Shown here: in pieces, positions 55,262-64,000 of the stretch
Layout of the letters: every line of letters begins with the position of its first letter
How positions within the stretch are numbered: position 1 is the stretch's first letter
Assembly: GCA_029203105.1 (NCBI GenBank)
Contig: CP119318.1
Coordinates: 2,494,501-2,558,500 of the forward strand
Direction: 5' to 3'
DNA: 64,000 nucleotides
From: Candidatus Kaistia colombiensis
Lineage (GTDB): Bacteria; Pseudomonadota; Alphaproteobacteria; Rhizobiales; Kaistiaceae
The notes under the pieces: generated by a model
What the model saw: the letters and a program-made list of their open reading frames with translations, nothing else
Databases searched by the model: none
What the model was told of the DNA's origin: nothing
Program-made: the position numbers and the translations under genes

Positions 55262-55386
55262 TTCACCTTTCCCTCAGGGAGAGGTCGACGGCCGTAGGCC
55301 GGCGGGCGAGGGTTTACGGCCTCACCGGATGGTTCACTAACCCCTCACCCGGCTCTTCGAGCCGACCTCTCCCGCCGGGAGAGGTG
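55262..55386. repeat. Composite intergenic palindromic repeat, copy B
   Basis: About 125 bases closely matching the element at 26259-26386, including the gagggtttacggcctcaccg core and the inverted ccctcaccc/ctctccc ends. It lies between a terminator and the convergent Mrp gene. Substitutions relative to copy A tend to keep the stems paired (cgacg-gccgtaggc versus cgacgcacgaagtgcg). Confidence 0.9.
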
Positions 55387-55406
55387 AGAGAGCATCCGGC
55401 CCTCCT

Positions 55407-56561
<1,155 letters not shown>

Positions 56562-56999
56562 GGCTGGCGGTCTTCCCTGTGGTTGGAATGGAACTGGGGA
56601 CATTAGCGCCGTCCCGGGCGGGATCAAGCGCGATGGGCCGGGGCGGGGCCAGGCCGGATTTTTCAAGCGCTGTCGATAGTTATAAGGTTAACGACAGTTA
56701 AGAATACTTGCCGCGAGCTTAACCGCTTACGCTCTACGGAAGGTTCTTGGTGTTGCATTTCTGTCATAGCGCGTGATCGCGCTTTCGCTATGATCAGGAT
56801 CACGGAATCACGAGATGGGATTCCGGTTGCATCGGCCGGCCACCCTGGGGTGGGAAGCCAAGAAAAGCAGATGCAGCTGAACGGGGATTAGGACGGACTT
56901 CGTACGGGCTGTCGAGAAGGGGTGATCCTGCGGGGTCTACTCGATGGCGACGAGAAGAAAGAAATACTCTCCTGGATTTACCTTTTTGGAGGTCAGGAT
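56562..56999. promoter_or_regulatory. Porin leader region with dyads
   Basis: 438 bases between divergent genes without a supported gene. A dyad tcatagcg (56764-56771) / cgctatga (56786-56793) with an inner gcg-tgatc-gcg forms a long hairpin. Another AT-rich patch is at 56670-56715. The porin ribosome binding site GGAGG is at 56988-56992. A long 5' leader, as in other porin genes, is likely. Confidence 0.45.
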
Positions 57000-58301
57000 A
57001 TGAACTTTAAGACCCTTCTCCTCGGCTCTGCAGCAGCCATGCTGATGGCTGGTGGCGCTCAGGCGGCGGATCTCACGGTCGCCGAGCCGGTCGACTACGT
57101 GAAGGTCTGCGACGCGTTCGGCGCGGGCTTCTTCTATTCGCCGGGCACCGACACCTGCATCAAGATCGGCGGCTACGTCAAGTTCGGCACCGCCTTCGGC
57201 GACAGCGACTTCGGCCGCTTCAATGCTGGCTACGCCAACAGCAACTGGGGCAACTTCTACACGGAAGTGTCGATGCAGGCGACGGCGTCGACCGTCACCG
57301 AATTCGGTAACCTGACCGGCTTCATCGACATGCGTGCTGCCACCGGCAACACCTATACCGGCGGTCAGACCTTCTCCAATCTGGTCAACTCGGCGACCAA
57401 CTCGGCTTACGTCGACAGCGCCTATTTGGAGCTCGGCCCGCTGAAGGCTGGTCGCTTCACCTCGCTGTTCGACTTCGGTCGTGGCTATGACGACACCGGC
57501 ATGTTCGGTTCGGACTCGACCACCGATCACATCCAGCTGACCTATGCCGTCAACGGCTTCGGTCTGGCGATCTCGGTCGAAGACAACCGCGACCGCGGCG
57601 CTCTCGGCAACACCAATGGCGTCGTGTACACTGTTGATGAGTTCGGTGATCCGGCTCAGTACTTCACCGGTGGCAACAGCAACATCCCCGATATCATCGG
57701 TGCGGTGACCTACGCTTCCGGCATCTTCAGCGCCAAGGTTGCGGCTGCCTATGTCAACGAAGCCGTGAAGTTCGGCAACGGCTCGGGCCTTAGTGCTGCT
57801 GACCCGATCGATCTGGACAACCAGGCGGGTTGGGCGATCGGCGGCGGTCTCGAGATCGCGCTTGACAGCTTCTCGGCTGGCGACCGCTTCTTCGTGTCGG
57901 CGGCTTACGGCGACAACGCCAACTCGTTCACTGGCATCACCGGCGGCACCTCGGTTGCTGGCACGTTCAATCCCTTCAGCGCCAACATCACCGCTTCGGT
58001 TTCGCCGGGCACCAGCTGGAGCGCGCTGGCTTCGTACAAGCACGTCTGGACCCCGCAGCTCTGGTCGTCGCTCTCGGGCGGCTATGCCAACTTCAGCGGT
58101 CGCGATCAGATCGATGGCACCAACATCGACGCTTGGCGTGCTGGCTTCACGACCGCCTACACCCCGGTCAAGGGTCTCGACCTGGTTGGCGACGTGTTCT
58201 ACACGAACATCAAGGGCCATTTCGCGAACGGCGACGACCTGAACGACGACAACGGCAACAACGCCTGGAACCTCAACCTGTTCCTGAAGCGTTCCTGGTA
58301 A
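57000..58301 (+). CDS. Outer-membrane porin, Omp2b/porin_2 family
   Basis: 433 residues from the ATG behind GGAGG; the upstream extension is not signal-like. Sec signal of about 22 residues ending AQA, then the rhizobial porin start with VKVCDAFGAGFFYSPGTDTCIKIGGYVKFG (cysteines near residues 35 and 52 form the conserved pair). The body is a 16-strand beta-barrel-like sequence rich in Gly, Asn, Ser and aromatic residues, and ends in an outer-membrane-type aromatic C-terminus (KRSW). Trimeric general diffusion porin by family. Codon use is highly biased, as expected for an abundant protein. Confidence 0.95.
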   Translation: MNFKTLLLGSAAAMLMAGGAQAADLTVAEPVDYVKVCDAFGAGFFYSPGTDTCIKIGGYVKFGTAFGDSDFGRFNAGYANSNWGNFYTEVSMQATASTVTEFGNLTGFIDMRAATGNTYTGGQTFSNLVNSATNSAYVDSAYLELGPLKAGRFTSLFDFGRGYDDTGMFGSDSTTDHIQLTYAVNGFGLAISVEDNRDRGALGNTNGVVYTVDEFGDPAQYFTGGNSNIPDIIGAVTYASGIFSAKVAAAYVNEAVKFGNGSGLSAADPIDLDNQAGWAIGGGLEIALDSFSAGDRFFVSAAYGDNANSFTGITGGTSVAGTFNPFSANITASVSPGTSWSALASYKHVWTPQLWSSLSGGYANFSGRDQIDGTNIDAWRAGFTTAYTPVKGLDLVGDVFYTNIKGHFANGDDLNDDNGNNAWNLNLFLKRSW

Positions 58302-58324
58302 TCTGACCTAGTCAGACTATCGAA

Positions 58325-58355
58325 GGCCCGGCGGAGCAATCCGCCGGGCCTTTTT
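58325..58355 (+). terminator. Rho-independent terminator of the porin gene
   Basis: Stem ggcccggcgg / ccgccgggcc, 6-base loop, followed by ttttt. Twenty-three bases after the stop. Confidence 0.93.
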
Positions 58356-58547
58356 GCTTTTGGGTTCGTTTGGGGCTGGCACGGCTCCGAGTGGCTAGGC
58401 CCTCCACAGACGCCGAGTGGGTCGGGGTGCCTTCGCGCGACCTGCCAATCCGGGTGCTCGGGAGCGATGGGCGCCGCCGCCAACGTCTGTCTCATCTCGA
58501 CCTTGCCCTGAGGAGCCTTCGCGCAACTCCGCTCGCATTCTGCTCCG

Positions 58548-58560
58548 CCATCATCCTGAG
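58548..58560. repeat. Left arm of palindromic repeat flanking the IS relic
   Basis: ccatcatcctgag, exactly inverted at 59342-59354. The catcctgag word is part of a common alphaproteobacterial extragenic palindrome; nearby 58500-58547 is a worn copy (ccctgaggagccttcgcg). The rest of 58356-58547 holds no gene. Confidence 0.65.
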
Positions 58561-58566
58561 CAACCA

Positions 58567-59190
58567 TTAGGCGTCGGTGACCCATGGTGTGTCTCTCTGG
58601 ACGACGGTGTTGGCGTAGATGAGGAGCTTTCTGGCGCAGGCGATCATGGTCTGCTTGTGCGACTTGCCGCGTTGGGTGAGGCGTTCGCGCATGGCAACGA
58701 GGGACTGGTTCCAGCGGTAGGACGCCGGCAGGGCGGCGGCGTAGAGGGCGGTGCGGATCCGGGCGCGCCCGCCGGCGATATGGCGGGCGCCGTGGCTCTT
58801 GCGCGCAGGCGCGGATCCGGCGCGGCGCGGGTGTCGGTGCGCAGTGCGGTGAAGGCGGCGATCAGCTGGGCGTCGAGGCGGTCGTTCTTGGCCCGGCGCA
58901 GCGTCATGGCGGCGAAGGCGCGAACCTGGATCGGCTGGTGCAGGGCGACCTCGAGGCCTGCCGTGCGCAGATGCGCGACGACGCCGCGCTCCTAGCCGCC
59001 GCGGGCCTCGATGCCGACGCGTCCGACACCCTCGGCCCGGAACCGCGCCACCAGCTGGCGCCAGCCAGGCGGATCGTTGGTCACCCGCCAGCCCTCCGGC
59101 TGTTCGATCCGTCGACCACCTGCGGGTCCGAGGAACTGGCTCGGGCCCGCATCCAATCCGGCACAGCCATCTTCGCACAATCGACTAATA
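58567..59190 (-). pseudogene. IS110-family transposase relic
   Basis: Minus-strand pieces in different frames read like IS110. About 59190-58992 encodes the N-terminal part (WRVTNDPPGWRQLVARF, VGRVGIEARGG). A TAG stop replaces the conserved Tyr of GGYERG. Then VVAHLRTAGLEVALHQP and RRAKNDRLDAQLIAAF follow in frame to about 58840. After a frame change and an internal deletion, the C-terminus is recognisable (GGRARIRTALYAAAL, KSHKQTMIACARKLL) and ends at 58567 with TPWVTDA. Stop, frameshift and missing middle make it non-functional. It lies inside palindromic repeats, the usual target of this IS family. Confidence 0.85.
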
Positions 59191-59193
59191 CAA

Positions 59194-59354
59194 GGTGCTT
59201 CGCGCAGCGAAGCCTCGAAGGAGGACCCAGCAGGGCGCTCCGGCATGCAGACGAGGTCCGGAAATCCGGCGAGATCGCGCTCCGCAATCCCGATCAGGGC
59301 ACTGCCTGGCCCCTCCTTCGAGGCCCGGCTTCGGCGGGCACCTCAGGATGATGG
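59194..59354. repeat. Extragenic palindromic repeat cluster, right of the IS relic
   Basis: Two motifs of the common alphaproteobacterial type: gtgcttcgcgcagcgaagcc (59200-59219 region) with ctcgaagga, and tccttcgaggcccggcttcg-gcgggcacctcaggatga (about 59312-59352). They bracket no gene. Confidence 0.7.
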
Positions 59355-59370
59355 TCGAGTTTTACAAAGG

Positions 59371-59435
59371 TCTCCTGACGGAGAGATCGACGGCCGCAGG
59401 CCAGCGGGCGGAGGCCTACGGCCTATCTGGGAGGG
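59371..59435. repeat. Decayed third copy of the composite repeat
   Basis: ctcctgacggagagatcgacggccgcaggccagcggg-like sequence aligns with the left half of the 55262 element, with several substitutions and the right half missing or scrambled. Precedes recO. Confidence 0.6.
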
Positions 59436-59532
59436 CGCGAAGCGACCCGCCCGGATCTCACATCCGGCTTTCCCACGCGGCGAAGGGCGAAGGCGGATTT
59501 CGCCAGCATGGCCCTTGCTCTAGAATAGCAGC

Positions 59533-60285
59533 ATGGAATGGACCGATCAGGGCCTGGTACTAGGCGTCCGGCAGCAGGGCGAGACGAGCGTCATCCTCGA
59601 GCTGATGACGCCGGAACGCGGCCGCCATCTCGGCCTCGTGCGCGGTGGCCGTTCGCGCCGGCTTGCGCCGGTGCTGCAGCCCGGCAACACCGTGCAGGTG
59701 GTCTGGCGGGCACGGCTCGATGAGCATCTCGGCATCTTCACGGTCGAGCCGCTGACGAGCCGGGCGGCGCGGCTGATGGCCGATCCGGGCTCGATCTTCG
59801 CCCTACAGACGTTGACCGGCCATTTGCGGCTGCTCGCCGAGCGCGAACCGCATCCGGCCCTGCATGGCGCGGTCGAGGCGGCGCTGGACGCTTTCGCCAA
59901 TGCGGATCGGCCGGCGCTGCTCGATTTCGGCGCCTTCATCGCCCGCTTCGAACTCGCCTTGCTGGAGGAGCTCGGCTACGGGCTGGATCTTTCTGTCTGC
60001 GCCGCGACCGGCGCGCGTGACGAATTGCACTACGTATCGCCGAAGACCGGTCGGGCTGTCAGCCGCGCTGGCGCGGTTGGCTATGAGGATCGCCTGCTGC
60101 GCCTCGCGCCGTTCATGACCGGCGGGCGGAGCAATGGCGGGCCGGAAGAGCTCCGCGATGCCTTCCGTTTGACCGGCCATTTTCTGTCGCGCCACATCTA
60201 TGGGCCGCGCGGACTGCGCGAACCGACGGCACGGACGGAGTTCCTGGTTCAGATCGACCGGCTGGTCAGCGCGCAGGCGATCTGA
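59533..60285 (+). CDS. recO: DNA repair protein RecO
   Basis: 250 residues. OB-fold N-terminus with DQGLVLGVRQQGE and GRHLGLVRGGRSRR, then a helical domain. RecO loads RecA at gaps with RecR. The four-Cys zinc motif of some bacteria is not complete here (only one clear Cys, in SVCAATGARDEL), which is usual in this order. Not in the era-recO arrangement, and preceded by repeats rather than a gene. Confidence 0.94.
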   Translation: MEWTDQGLVLGVRQQGETSVILELMTPERGRHLGLVRGGRSRRLAPVLQPGNTVQVVWRARLDEHLGIFTVEPLTSRAARLMADPGSIFALQTLTGHLRLLAEREPHPALHGAVEAALDAFANADRPALLDFGAFIARFELALLEELGYGLDLSVCAATGARDELHYVSPKTGRAVSRAGAVGYEDRLLRLAPFMTGGRSNGGPEELRDAFRLTGHFLSRHIYGPRGLREPTARTEFLVQIDRLVSAQAI

Positions 60286-60405
60286 CGCCGGAGGCGGCGC
60301 CTTGGCGAGAAGGGCAAACGGCCACGGCTTCGCGAGCGGAAGATGTCACGAGACCCGTCGCTGCAACGTTTCACCGTCCCCCGGGAAAAGGGGCGTCGTT
60401 GGGGA

Positions 60406-60738
60406 TCAGCGCGACCAGCAGAAATCGCGAACCTTCGGCGAATAGCGGAAGGGCTGGAGCGTGATGTCGTAGCGGCAGCGATTGGCGATGCCCTGCTGCG
60501 TCCACGGATCGAGCGAAGTGCGGAAGGCGGCGAGCGACGCCGGGTCATCCGGCACGCTGGACAGGTCGAAACCGAACACTTCCCAATCGGCCAGCGGGCC
60601 GGTATTGGGATCGAGGATGCTGGTCGGGCCGTGATTGGTGTTGCTGCCGGCGAGGGCTGGCGACGAGGCCGAAAGAGCTGCCGACCCGGCCACGAATGCG
60701 AGTGCGGCGAGACCGAGGGCGGATTTGGACAGGCTCAT
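60406..60738 (-). CDS. Small secreted protein of unknown function
   Basis: 110 residues from the Met in MSLSKSALGL with a GAGGA ribosome binding site; the frame extends upstream without signal-like sequence. Sec signal (about 1-30, ALAG). The mature part is about 80 residues, with two Cys (NRCRYD and DFCWSR at the very end) that may form a disulfide, and a PF-YSPKVRDFCW tail. I do not recognise a family. Convergent with recO. Confidence 0.75.
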   Translation of the reverse strand: MSLSKSALGLAALAFVAGSAALSASSPALAGSNTNHGPTSILDPNTGPLADWEVFGFDLSSVPDDPASLAAFRTSLDPWTQQGIANRCRYDITLQPFRYSPKVRDFCWSR

Positions 60739-60946
60739 CTTGGATCCTCGTTCGATCGAATGACTGCAGGCTGTGTGTAGACGGGATATCGTTGCCGAAC
60801 CGTGAAATGCAACGCCCCATTGCATGGAAAGCGGCACGAGCCGCGTTTTTGTGATCAGGCGTGCGGCGTCGCAATGTCTCCGTTCCGCCATATGGCTTGC
60901 GCTACACTGCGGATCCACGATTCGGCCCCAACTGTCGAGACGATCC

Positions 60947-61642
60947 TTGCGATACGCCATCTACGCCACGCCTTCCGCCGATCATCCCCTCGCGCGCGCC
61001 GCCGTCCGTTGGCTCGGGCGCGATGCGTTTACCGGCGAGGACCATCCGCTGCCGCCGGTCAACGGCTTCTCGGGCGGCACGATCGAAGCCTATCTGGCGG
61101 ATCCGGCGCGCTACGGCTTTCACGCGACGCTGAAGGCGCCGTTCACCCTGGCCGATGAGCAGACCGAAGCGGATCTGATCGCGACGCTCGACGCTTTCGC
61201 GGCGCAGTCCGCCGCCGTCGTCGTGCCGGAACTGGTTATTCGTCGCCTCGGCCGCTTCTTCGCGCTGGTGCCGAACGAGCGCGTGCCGGAGCTGGACGAT
61301 CTGGCCGGGCGGATCGTCGCCGAGTTCGAGACCTTCCGGGCTCCGCTTTCGGAGGCCGACATCGCTCGCCGGCGGGTTGCCGGGCTGACGCTGGACGAAG
61401 AAACGAACCTGATCCGCTGGGGGTATCCCTATGTGTTCGATGCCTTCCGGTTCCATATGTCCCTGACGGGGCGGGTTCCGAAGGATGATGCCGAGGCGAT
61501 GGCGATCGAGTTGAAGAAGCATTTTGCCGGGTTCGACGGCGTACCGTTCGCGCTCGATCGGCTCGGCCTGTTCGTCGAGCCGGAGCGGGGCGCTCCGTTC
61601 CGGGTTCGCCATGTCGCCAGGCTGGCGGGGAGCCTCGCCTGA
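60947..61642 (+). CDS. DUF1045 protein of the 2H phosphoesterase superfamily (phosphonate-linked)
   Basis: 231 residues from a TTG start (LRYAIYATPS), chosen because family members begin with RYAIYFTP-like sequence; upstream ATG 60824 would add unrelated residues. Two HxT/S motifs, H59-A-T and H170-M-S (FHATLKAPF and FHMSLTG), are the catalytic pair of 2H phosphoesterases. DUF1045 genes travel with carbon-phosphorus lyase genes, and the stop shares a base with the phnM start (TGATG). Probable function: phosphoesterase step after C-P lyase. Confidence 0.9.
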   Translation: MRYAIYATPSADHPLARAAVRWLGRDAFTGEDHPLPPVNGFSGGTIEAYLADPARYGFHATLKAPFTLADEQTEADLIATLDAFAAQSAAVVVPELVIRRLGRFFALVPNERVPELDDLAGRIVAEFETFRAPLSEADIARRRVAGLTLDEETNLIRWGYPYVFDAFRFHMSLTGRVPKDDAEAMAIELKKHFAGFDGVPFALDRLGLFVEPERGAPFRVRHVARLAGSLA

Positions 61643-62778
61643 TGCGTGAGCAGGTCTTTACCAACGCCCGCATCGTGCTGGAGGACGAGATCGTCGAGGG
61701 AAGCCTCGTCGTTCGCGACGGGCTGATCGCGGAGTTCGACAGCGGCGCCGTCCGGCACGGCGAGGATCTCGGCGGCGATTTCCTGGTGCCCGGCTTCGTC
61801 GAGCTGCATACCGATCATCTCGAAAACCACTATGCGCCCCGTCCGGGCGTGCGCTGGAATCCGGTCGCGGCCGTGCAGGCGCATGATGCGCAGGTCGCCG
61901 GCGCGGGCATCACCACGGTGTTCGATGCGCTGCGCGTCGGCATGGACGAGGATGCGCGCACCACGACTTCCGAGATGCAGATGCTGGCCGAGGCGATCGA
62001 GACGGCGAAGCGCGAGGATCGCCTGCGCGCCGATCATCTGCTGCATCTGCGCTGCGAGGTGTCGGCGCCGGACGTGCTCAATGGGCTTGCCGGCTTTCTC
62101 GACGTGCTGCCGGTCCGGCTGGTCTCGCTGATGGATCATTCGCCCGGCCAGCGCCAGTTCGCCAGCCTCGACAGCTATCGCGCCTTTTATCAGGGCAAGA
62201 TGGGCATGTCGGACGCGGCCTATGAGGCCTTCGCGGCCAAGCGGATTGCCCAGGCGGACGAGTTTTCCGCTCGCCACCGCCGCGAGATCGTCGATCTCTG
62301 CCATCCGCGCCGCATCGCGGTCGCCAGCCATGACGATGCGACATCAGCGCATGTCGACGAGGCGGCGGCGGATGGCGTCTCCATCGCCGAGTTTCCGACG
62401 ACGGTCGAGGCGGCGGCCGCGTCGCGCGCGGCGGATATCCGCGTGCTGATGGGCGCGCCGAACCTGGTTCGCGGCGGCTCGCATTCCGGCAATGTCTCGG
62501 CCGCCGTGCTGGCCGAAGGCGGGCATCTCGACATCCTGTCGTCCGACTATGTGCCGTTCAGCCTGATGATCGCGGTGTTCGCGCTGCCGGAGCTGGTGCC
62601 GTCGATCCGGTTGCCGGAGGCGGTGCGCCTGGTGACCCGGGCACCGGCCGAGGCGGTCGGGCTGACCGATCGCGGCGCGATCCGGCAGGGGCTTCGCGCC
62701 GATGTCGTGCGCGTGCGCGCCGGCGAGGGCGTGCCGGTGGTGCGCAGCGTCTGGCGCCACGGCCAGCGCGTCGCCTAG
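61642..62778 (+). CDS. phnM: PhnM-type RPnTP diphosphatase
   Basis: 378-residue amidohydrolase-fold enzyme. Metal-binding ELHTDH motif (H56, D58, H59), DHSPGQRQF and SHDDATSAHVDEA, typical of PhnM, which hydrolyses alpha-D-ribose-1-phosphonate triphosphate after PhnI. Co-translated with the DUF1045 gene. The remaining C-P lyase genes (phnGHIJKL) are not in the window. The stop codon lies inside a palindromic repeat. Confidence 0.93.
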   Translation: MREQVFTNARIVLEDEIVEGSLVVRDGLIAEFDSGAVRHGEDLGGDFLVPGFVELHTDHLENHYAPRPGVRWNPVAAVQAHDAQVAGAGITTVFDALRVGMDEDARTTTSEMQMLAEAIETAKREDRLRADHLLHLRCEVSAPDVLNGLAGFLDVLPVRLVSLMDHSPGQRQFASLDSYRAFYQGKMGMSDAAYEAFAAKRIAQADEFSARHRREIVDLCHPRRIAVASHDDATSAHVDEAAADGVSIAEFPTTVEAAAASRAADIRVLMGAPNLVRGGSHSGNVSAAVLAEGGHLDILSSDYVPFSLMIAVFALPELVPSIRLPEAVRLVTRAPAEAVGLTDRGAIRQGLRADVVRVRAGEGVPVVRSVWRHGQRVA

Positions 62779-62843
62779 AGCGTTTTCCAGCGAAGTGGAT
62801 ACCGGTTCGCGTGAAGAAAACGCGATCAAGCAAAGAGCTAGAG
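62775..62843. repeat. Rhizobiales extragenic palindrome covering the phnM stop
   Basis: ctagagcgttttcc...gaaaacgc...agctagag: ends are inverted, with an inner accggttcgcgtgaa word. This is the common Hyphomicrobiales element with words cgttttcc-agcgaagtgga. Starts with the TAG of phnM. Confidence 0.85.
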
Positions 62844-62934
62844 TCGGCTATCGCGCAGACGTGCGTGCCGCGCGAGGCCGTCGGGTCTATGCTCCAGCCC
62901 GGATCATCAGGGTCCACCAGTTGGAGGAGCCGTC

Positions 62935-63387
62935 ATGGCTACGCAACAACACGCCGCACATCCGCACGTCGCGATGAATCCGATGAGCCGCAAGCTCGCC
63001 GACGAATTGCAACCGCTCTTCGACGAGATTGCGTCCTGCATGGACCGCGGCGATGTCGCCGAGGCGATCAAACTGTTTACCGAGGATGCCACCGTCATCA
63101 GCCCGACGGGCCTGCGCGGCACCGGCCAGGCCGGCGTCCAGAGGGTTCTGGCGTCCGACATCGCGTCGATTCTCAAGGGCTCGCACAGCCAGTTCACCAT
63201 CGAGGCGGTGCGACAGGTCGGTGACGCCGTCTTCATCGACGCGCTGCATGAAATCACCAGCGCCCGTACCGGAAGCAGGGCCCCGCTCGAGATCCACGTC
63301 GTGCTGCTCGCCAAGAAGAGCAGCGGTGCCTGGAAGCTGATGGAAGCGCGCCCCTACACCTTCATGGCGCCGGCGAAGACCCACTGA
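62935..63387 (+). CDS. SnoaL-like/DUF4440 protein (NTF2 fold)
   Basis: 150 residues behind a strong GGAGGAG. NTF2-like fold with LFTEDATVISPTG and a C-terminal APLEIHVVLLAKKSSGAWKL strand pair, typical of SgcJ/DUF4440. No signal peptide. Function within this family is diverse and not assigned. Confidence 0.85.
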   Translation: MATQQHAAHPHVAMNPMSRKLADELQPLFDEIASCMDRGDVAEAIKLFTEDATVISPTGLRGTGQAGVQRVLASDIASILKGSHSQFTIEAVRQVGDAVFIDALHEITSARTGSRAPLEIHVVLLAKKSSGAWKLMEARPYTFMAPAKTH

Positions 63388-63402
63388 GACACGGCAGACA
63401 GA

Positions 63403-63436
63403 AAAAGGGACCGTCGAACGCTCGACGGCCCCTTCT
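63403..63436. terminator. Bidirectional terminator between convergent genes
   Basis: aaaaggga-ccgtcga / tcgacgg-ccccttct stem with acgc loop, A-run on the left and T-rich on the right, between the SnoaL-like and the L,D-transpeptidase genes. Confidence 0.85.
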
Positions 63437-63450
63437 CCTTGAGGGGCCGT

Positions 63451-63918
63451 CTACTTCTCGACGACGATGGCCGTCCGCATCATGCCGATCTCGTTGACCG
63501 CCTTGAAGAACACTTCGGCGCTCGCCTTGTCGAGGCGCACGCAGCCATGCGAGGCCGGGCGGCCGAGATGCTTCGTTTCGGTGGTGGCGTGCACGGCGAT
63601 GCCGTCGTTGAAGAACACCGAATAGGGCATCGGCGCGTTTTCGTACTTCGTCGAATGGTGCATTTCGTCGAGATAGTCGGGACGGAACTTTCCGGGCGGC
63701 GTCTCGAAGCCCTTGCGGCCAGTCGATACCTTCCAGCTATAGGTTTCCTTGACGCCATTGCCGCGGTTGACAACGACATCCATCTGCTGCTTGGCGAGGC
63801 TCACCGTCGCAAGCACGCCGGCCGGACCGGGGAAAAGCGAATTGGCGGAGGCCGATTGCGGCGCGGCGGCTACGGCGATCGCGGCGACGGTCAGGGAGGC
63901 GAGCAGGCGGACGATCAT
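63451..63918 (-). CDS. L,D-transpeptidase family protein (YkuD)
   Basis: 155 residues from the Met in MIVRLLASL; the extra upstream frame to 63972 lacks a signal-like sequence. Sec signal (about 1-24, SASA). The YkuD domain spans most of the mature protein, with catalytic C126 and H124 in SHGCVRL. Such enzymes form 3-3 peptidoglycan crosslinks or attach outer-membrane proteins to peptidoglycan; the small single-domain form leaves the exact role open. Confidence 0.93.
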   Translation of the reverse strand: MIVRLLASLTVAAIAVAAAPQSASANSLFPGPAGVLATVSLAKQQMDVVVNRGNGVKETYSWKVSTGRKGFETPPGKFRPDYLDEMHHSTKYENAPMPYSVFFNDGIAVHATTETKHLGRPASHGCVRLDKASAEVFFKAVNEIGMMRTAIVVEK

Positions 63919-64000
63919 GGGAGCGGTTCCGAGAATGGACCGGCGCCATCCTGAGGCACCCGGCCGGGTCAAGTCGTAGCTTTCGGGCTGGCAGGTCGAG

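Overview
The window is a high-GC, gene-dense chromosomal segment of an alphaproteobacterium of the order Hyphomicrobiales (Rhizobiales). Four things point there: the order cycHJKL(ccmIEFH)-degP-response regulator-histidine kinase-glnE, a PdhS/PleC-type kinase, an Omp2b-like porin with the conserved cysteine pair, and the extragenic palindromes typical of this order. A Kaistia-like genus is possible, but I cannot fix the genus from the sequence. I see no tRNA, rRNA or CRISPR array.

Layout. 1-4042 is the cytochrome c maturation cluster ccmI (cut by the window edge), ccmE, ccmF, ccmH. It is followed by a DegP-type periplasmic protease, an OmpR-type two-component system and glnE. glnE converges on a PAS-domain histidine kinase, with pepN upstream of that kinase on the minus strand. 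16454-19045 is a copper-handling operon (DUF2946, YcnI, CopC-CopD fusion). 19153-26144 is a complete sugar or polyol regulon: LacI-type regulator, TIM-barrel isomerase, Gfo/Idh/MocA dehydrogenase, and a ribose-type ABC importer ending in a terminator. 26439-30980 is proline catabolism: an Lrp/PutR-type regulator, an alpha/beta hydrolase and a bifunctional PutA. kup (potassium uptake) follows.

33476-35332 is the clearest foreign piece. It is a solitary AAA ATPase-TOPRIM (OLD-like) gene of visibly lower GC, wedged between housekeeping genes, and is a candidate anti-phage or anti-plasmid gene. Next comes a tight three-gene minus-strand operon: an unrecognised Cys/His-rich protein, a small SET-domain methyltransferase and an MFS transporter. 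A candidate promoter lies in the intergenic space it shares with a divergent CHASE4-GGDEF-EAL gene. Two such cyclic-di-GMP proteins flank a YcaQ-like gene. An SGNH acyltransferase and a nitroreductase follow.

46116-51454 is a second sugar locus: a Tat-exported binding protein, two permeases and an unusual single-chain fusion of a Gfo/Idh/MocA dehydrogenase with an aldo/keto reductase. It has no ABC ATPase of its own. Two tiny genes, a GcvA-like LysR regulator, a NudK-like Nudix hydrolase and a divergent HxlR regulator/NAD(P)-binding protein pair come next. The last part holds an Mrp-type P-loop ATPase, a porin, an IS110-family transposase relic inside palindromic repeats, recO, a small secreted protein of unknown function, a 2H-phosphoesterase/PhnM pair, a SnoaL-like protein and an L,D-transpeptidase.

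Two near-identical ~125-bp intergenic repeats (26259-26386, 55262-55386), a degraded third copy (59371-59435) and other palindromes punctuate the gene ends. The most interesting pieces for follow-up are the OLD-like island gene, the unknown-SET-MFS operon and the dehydrogenase-reductase fusion.
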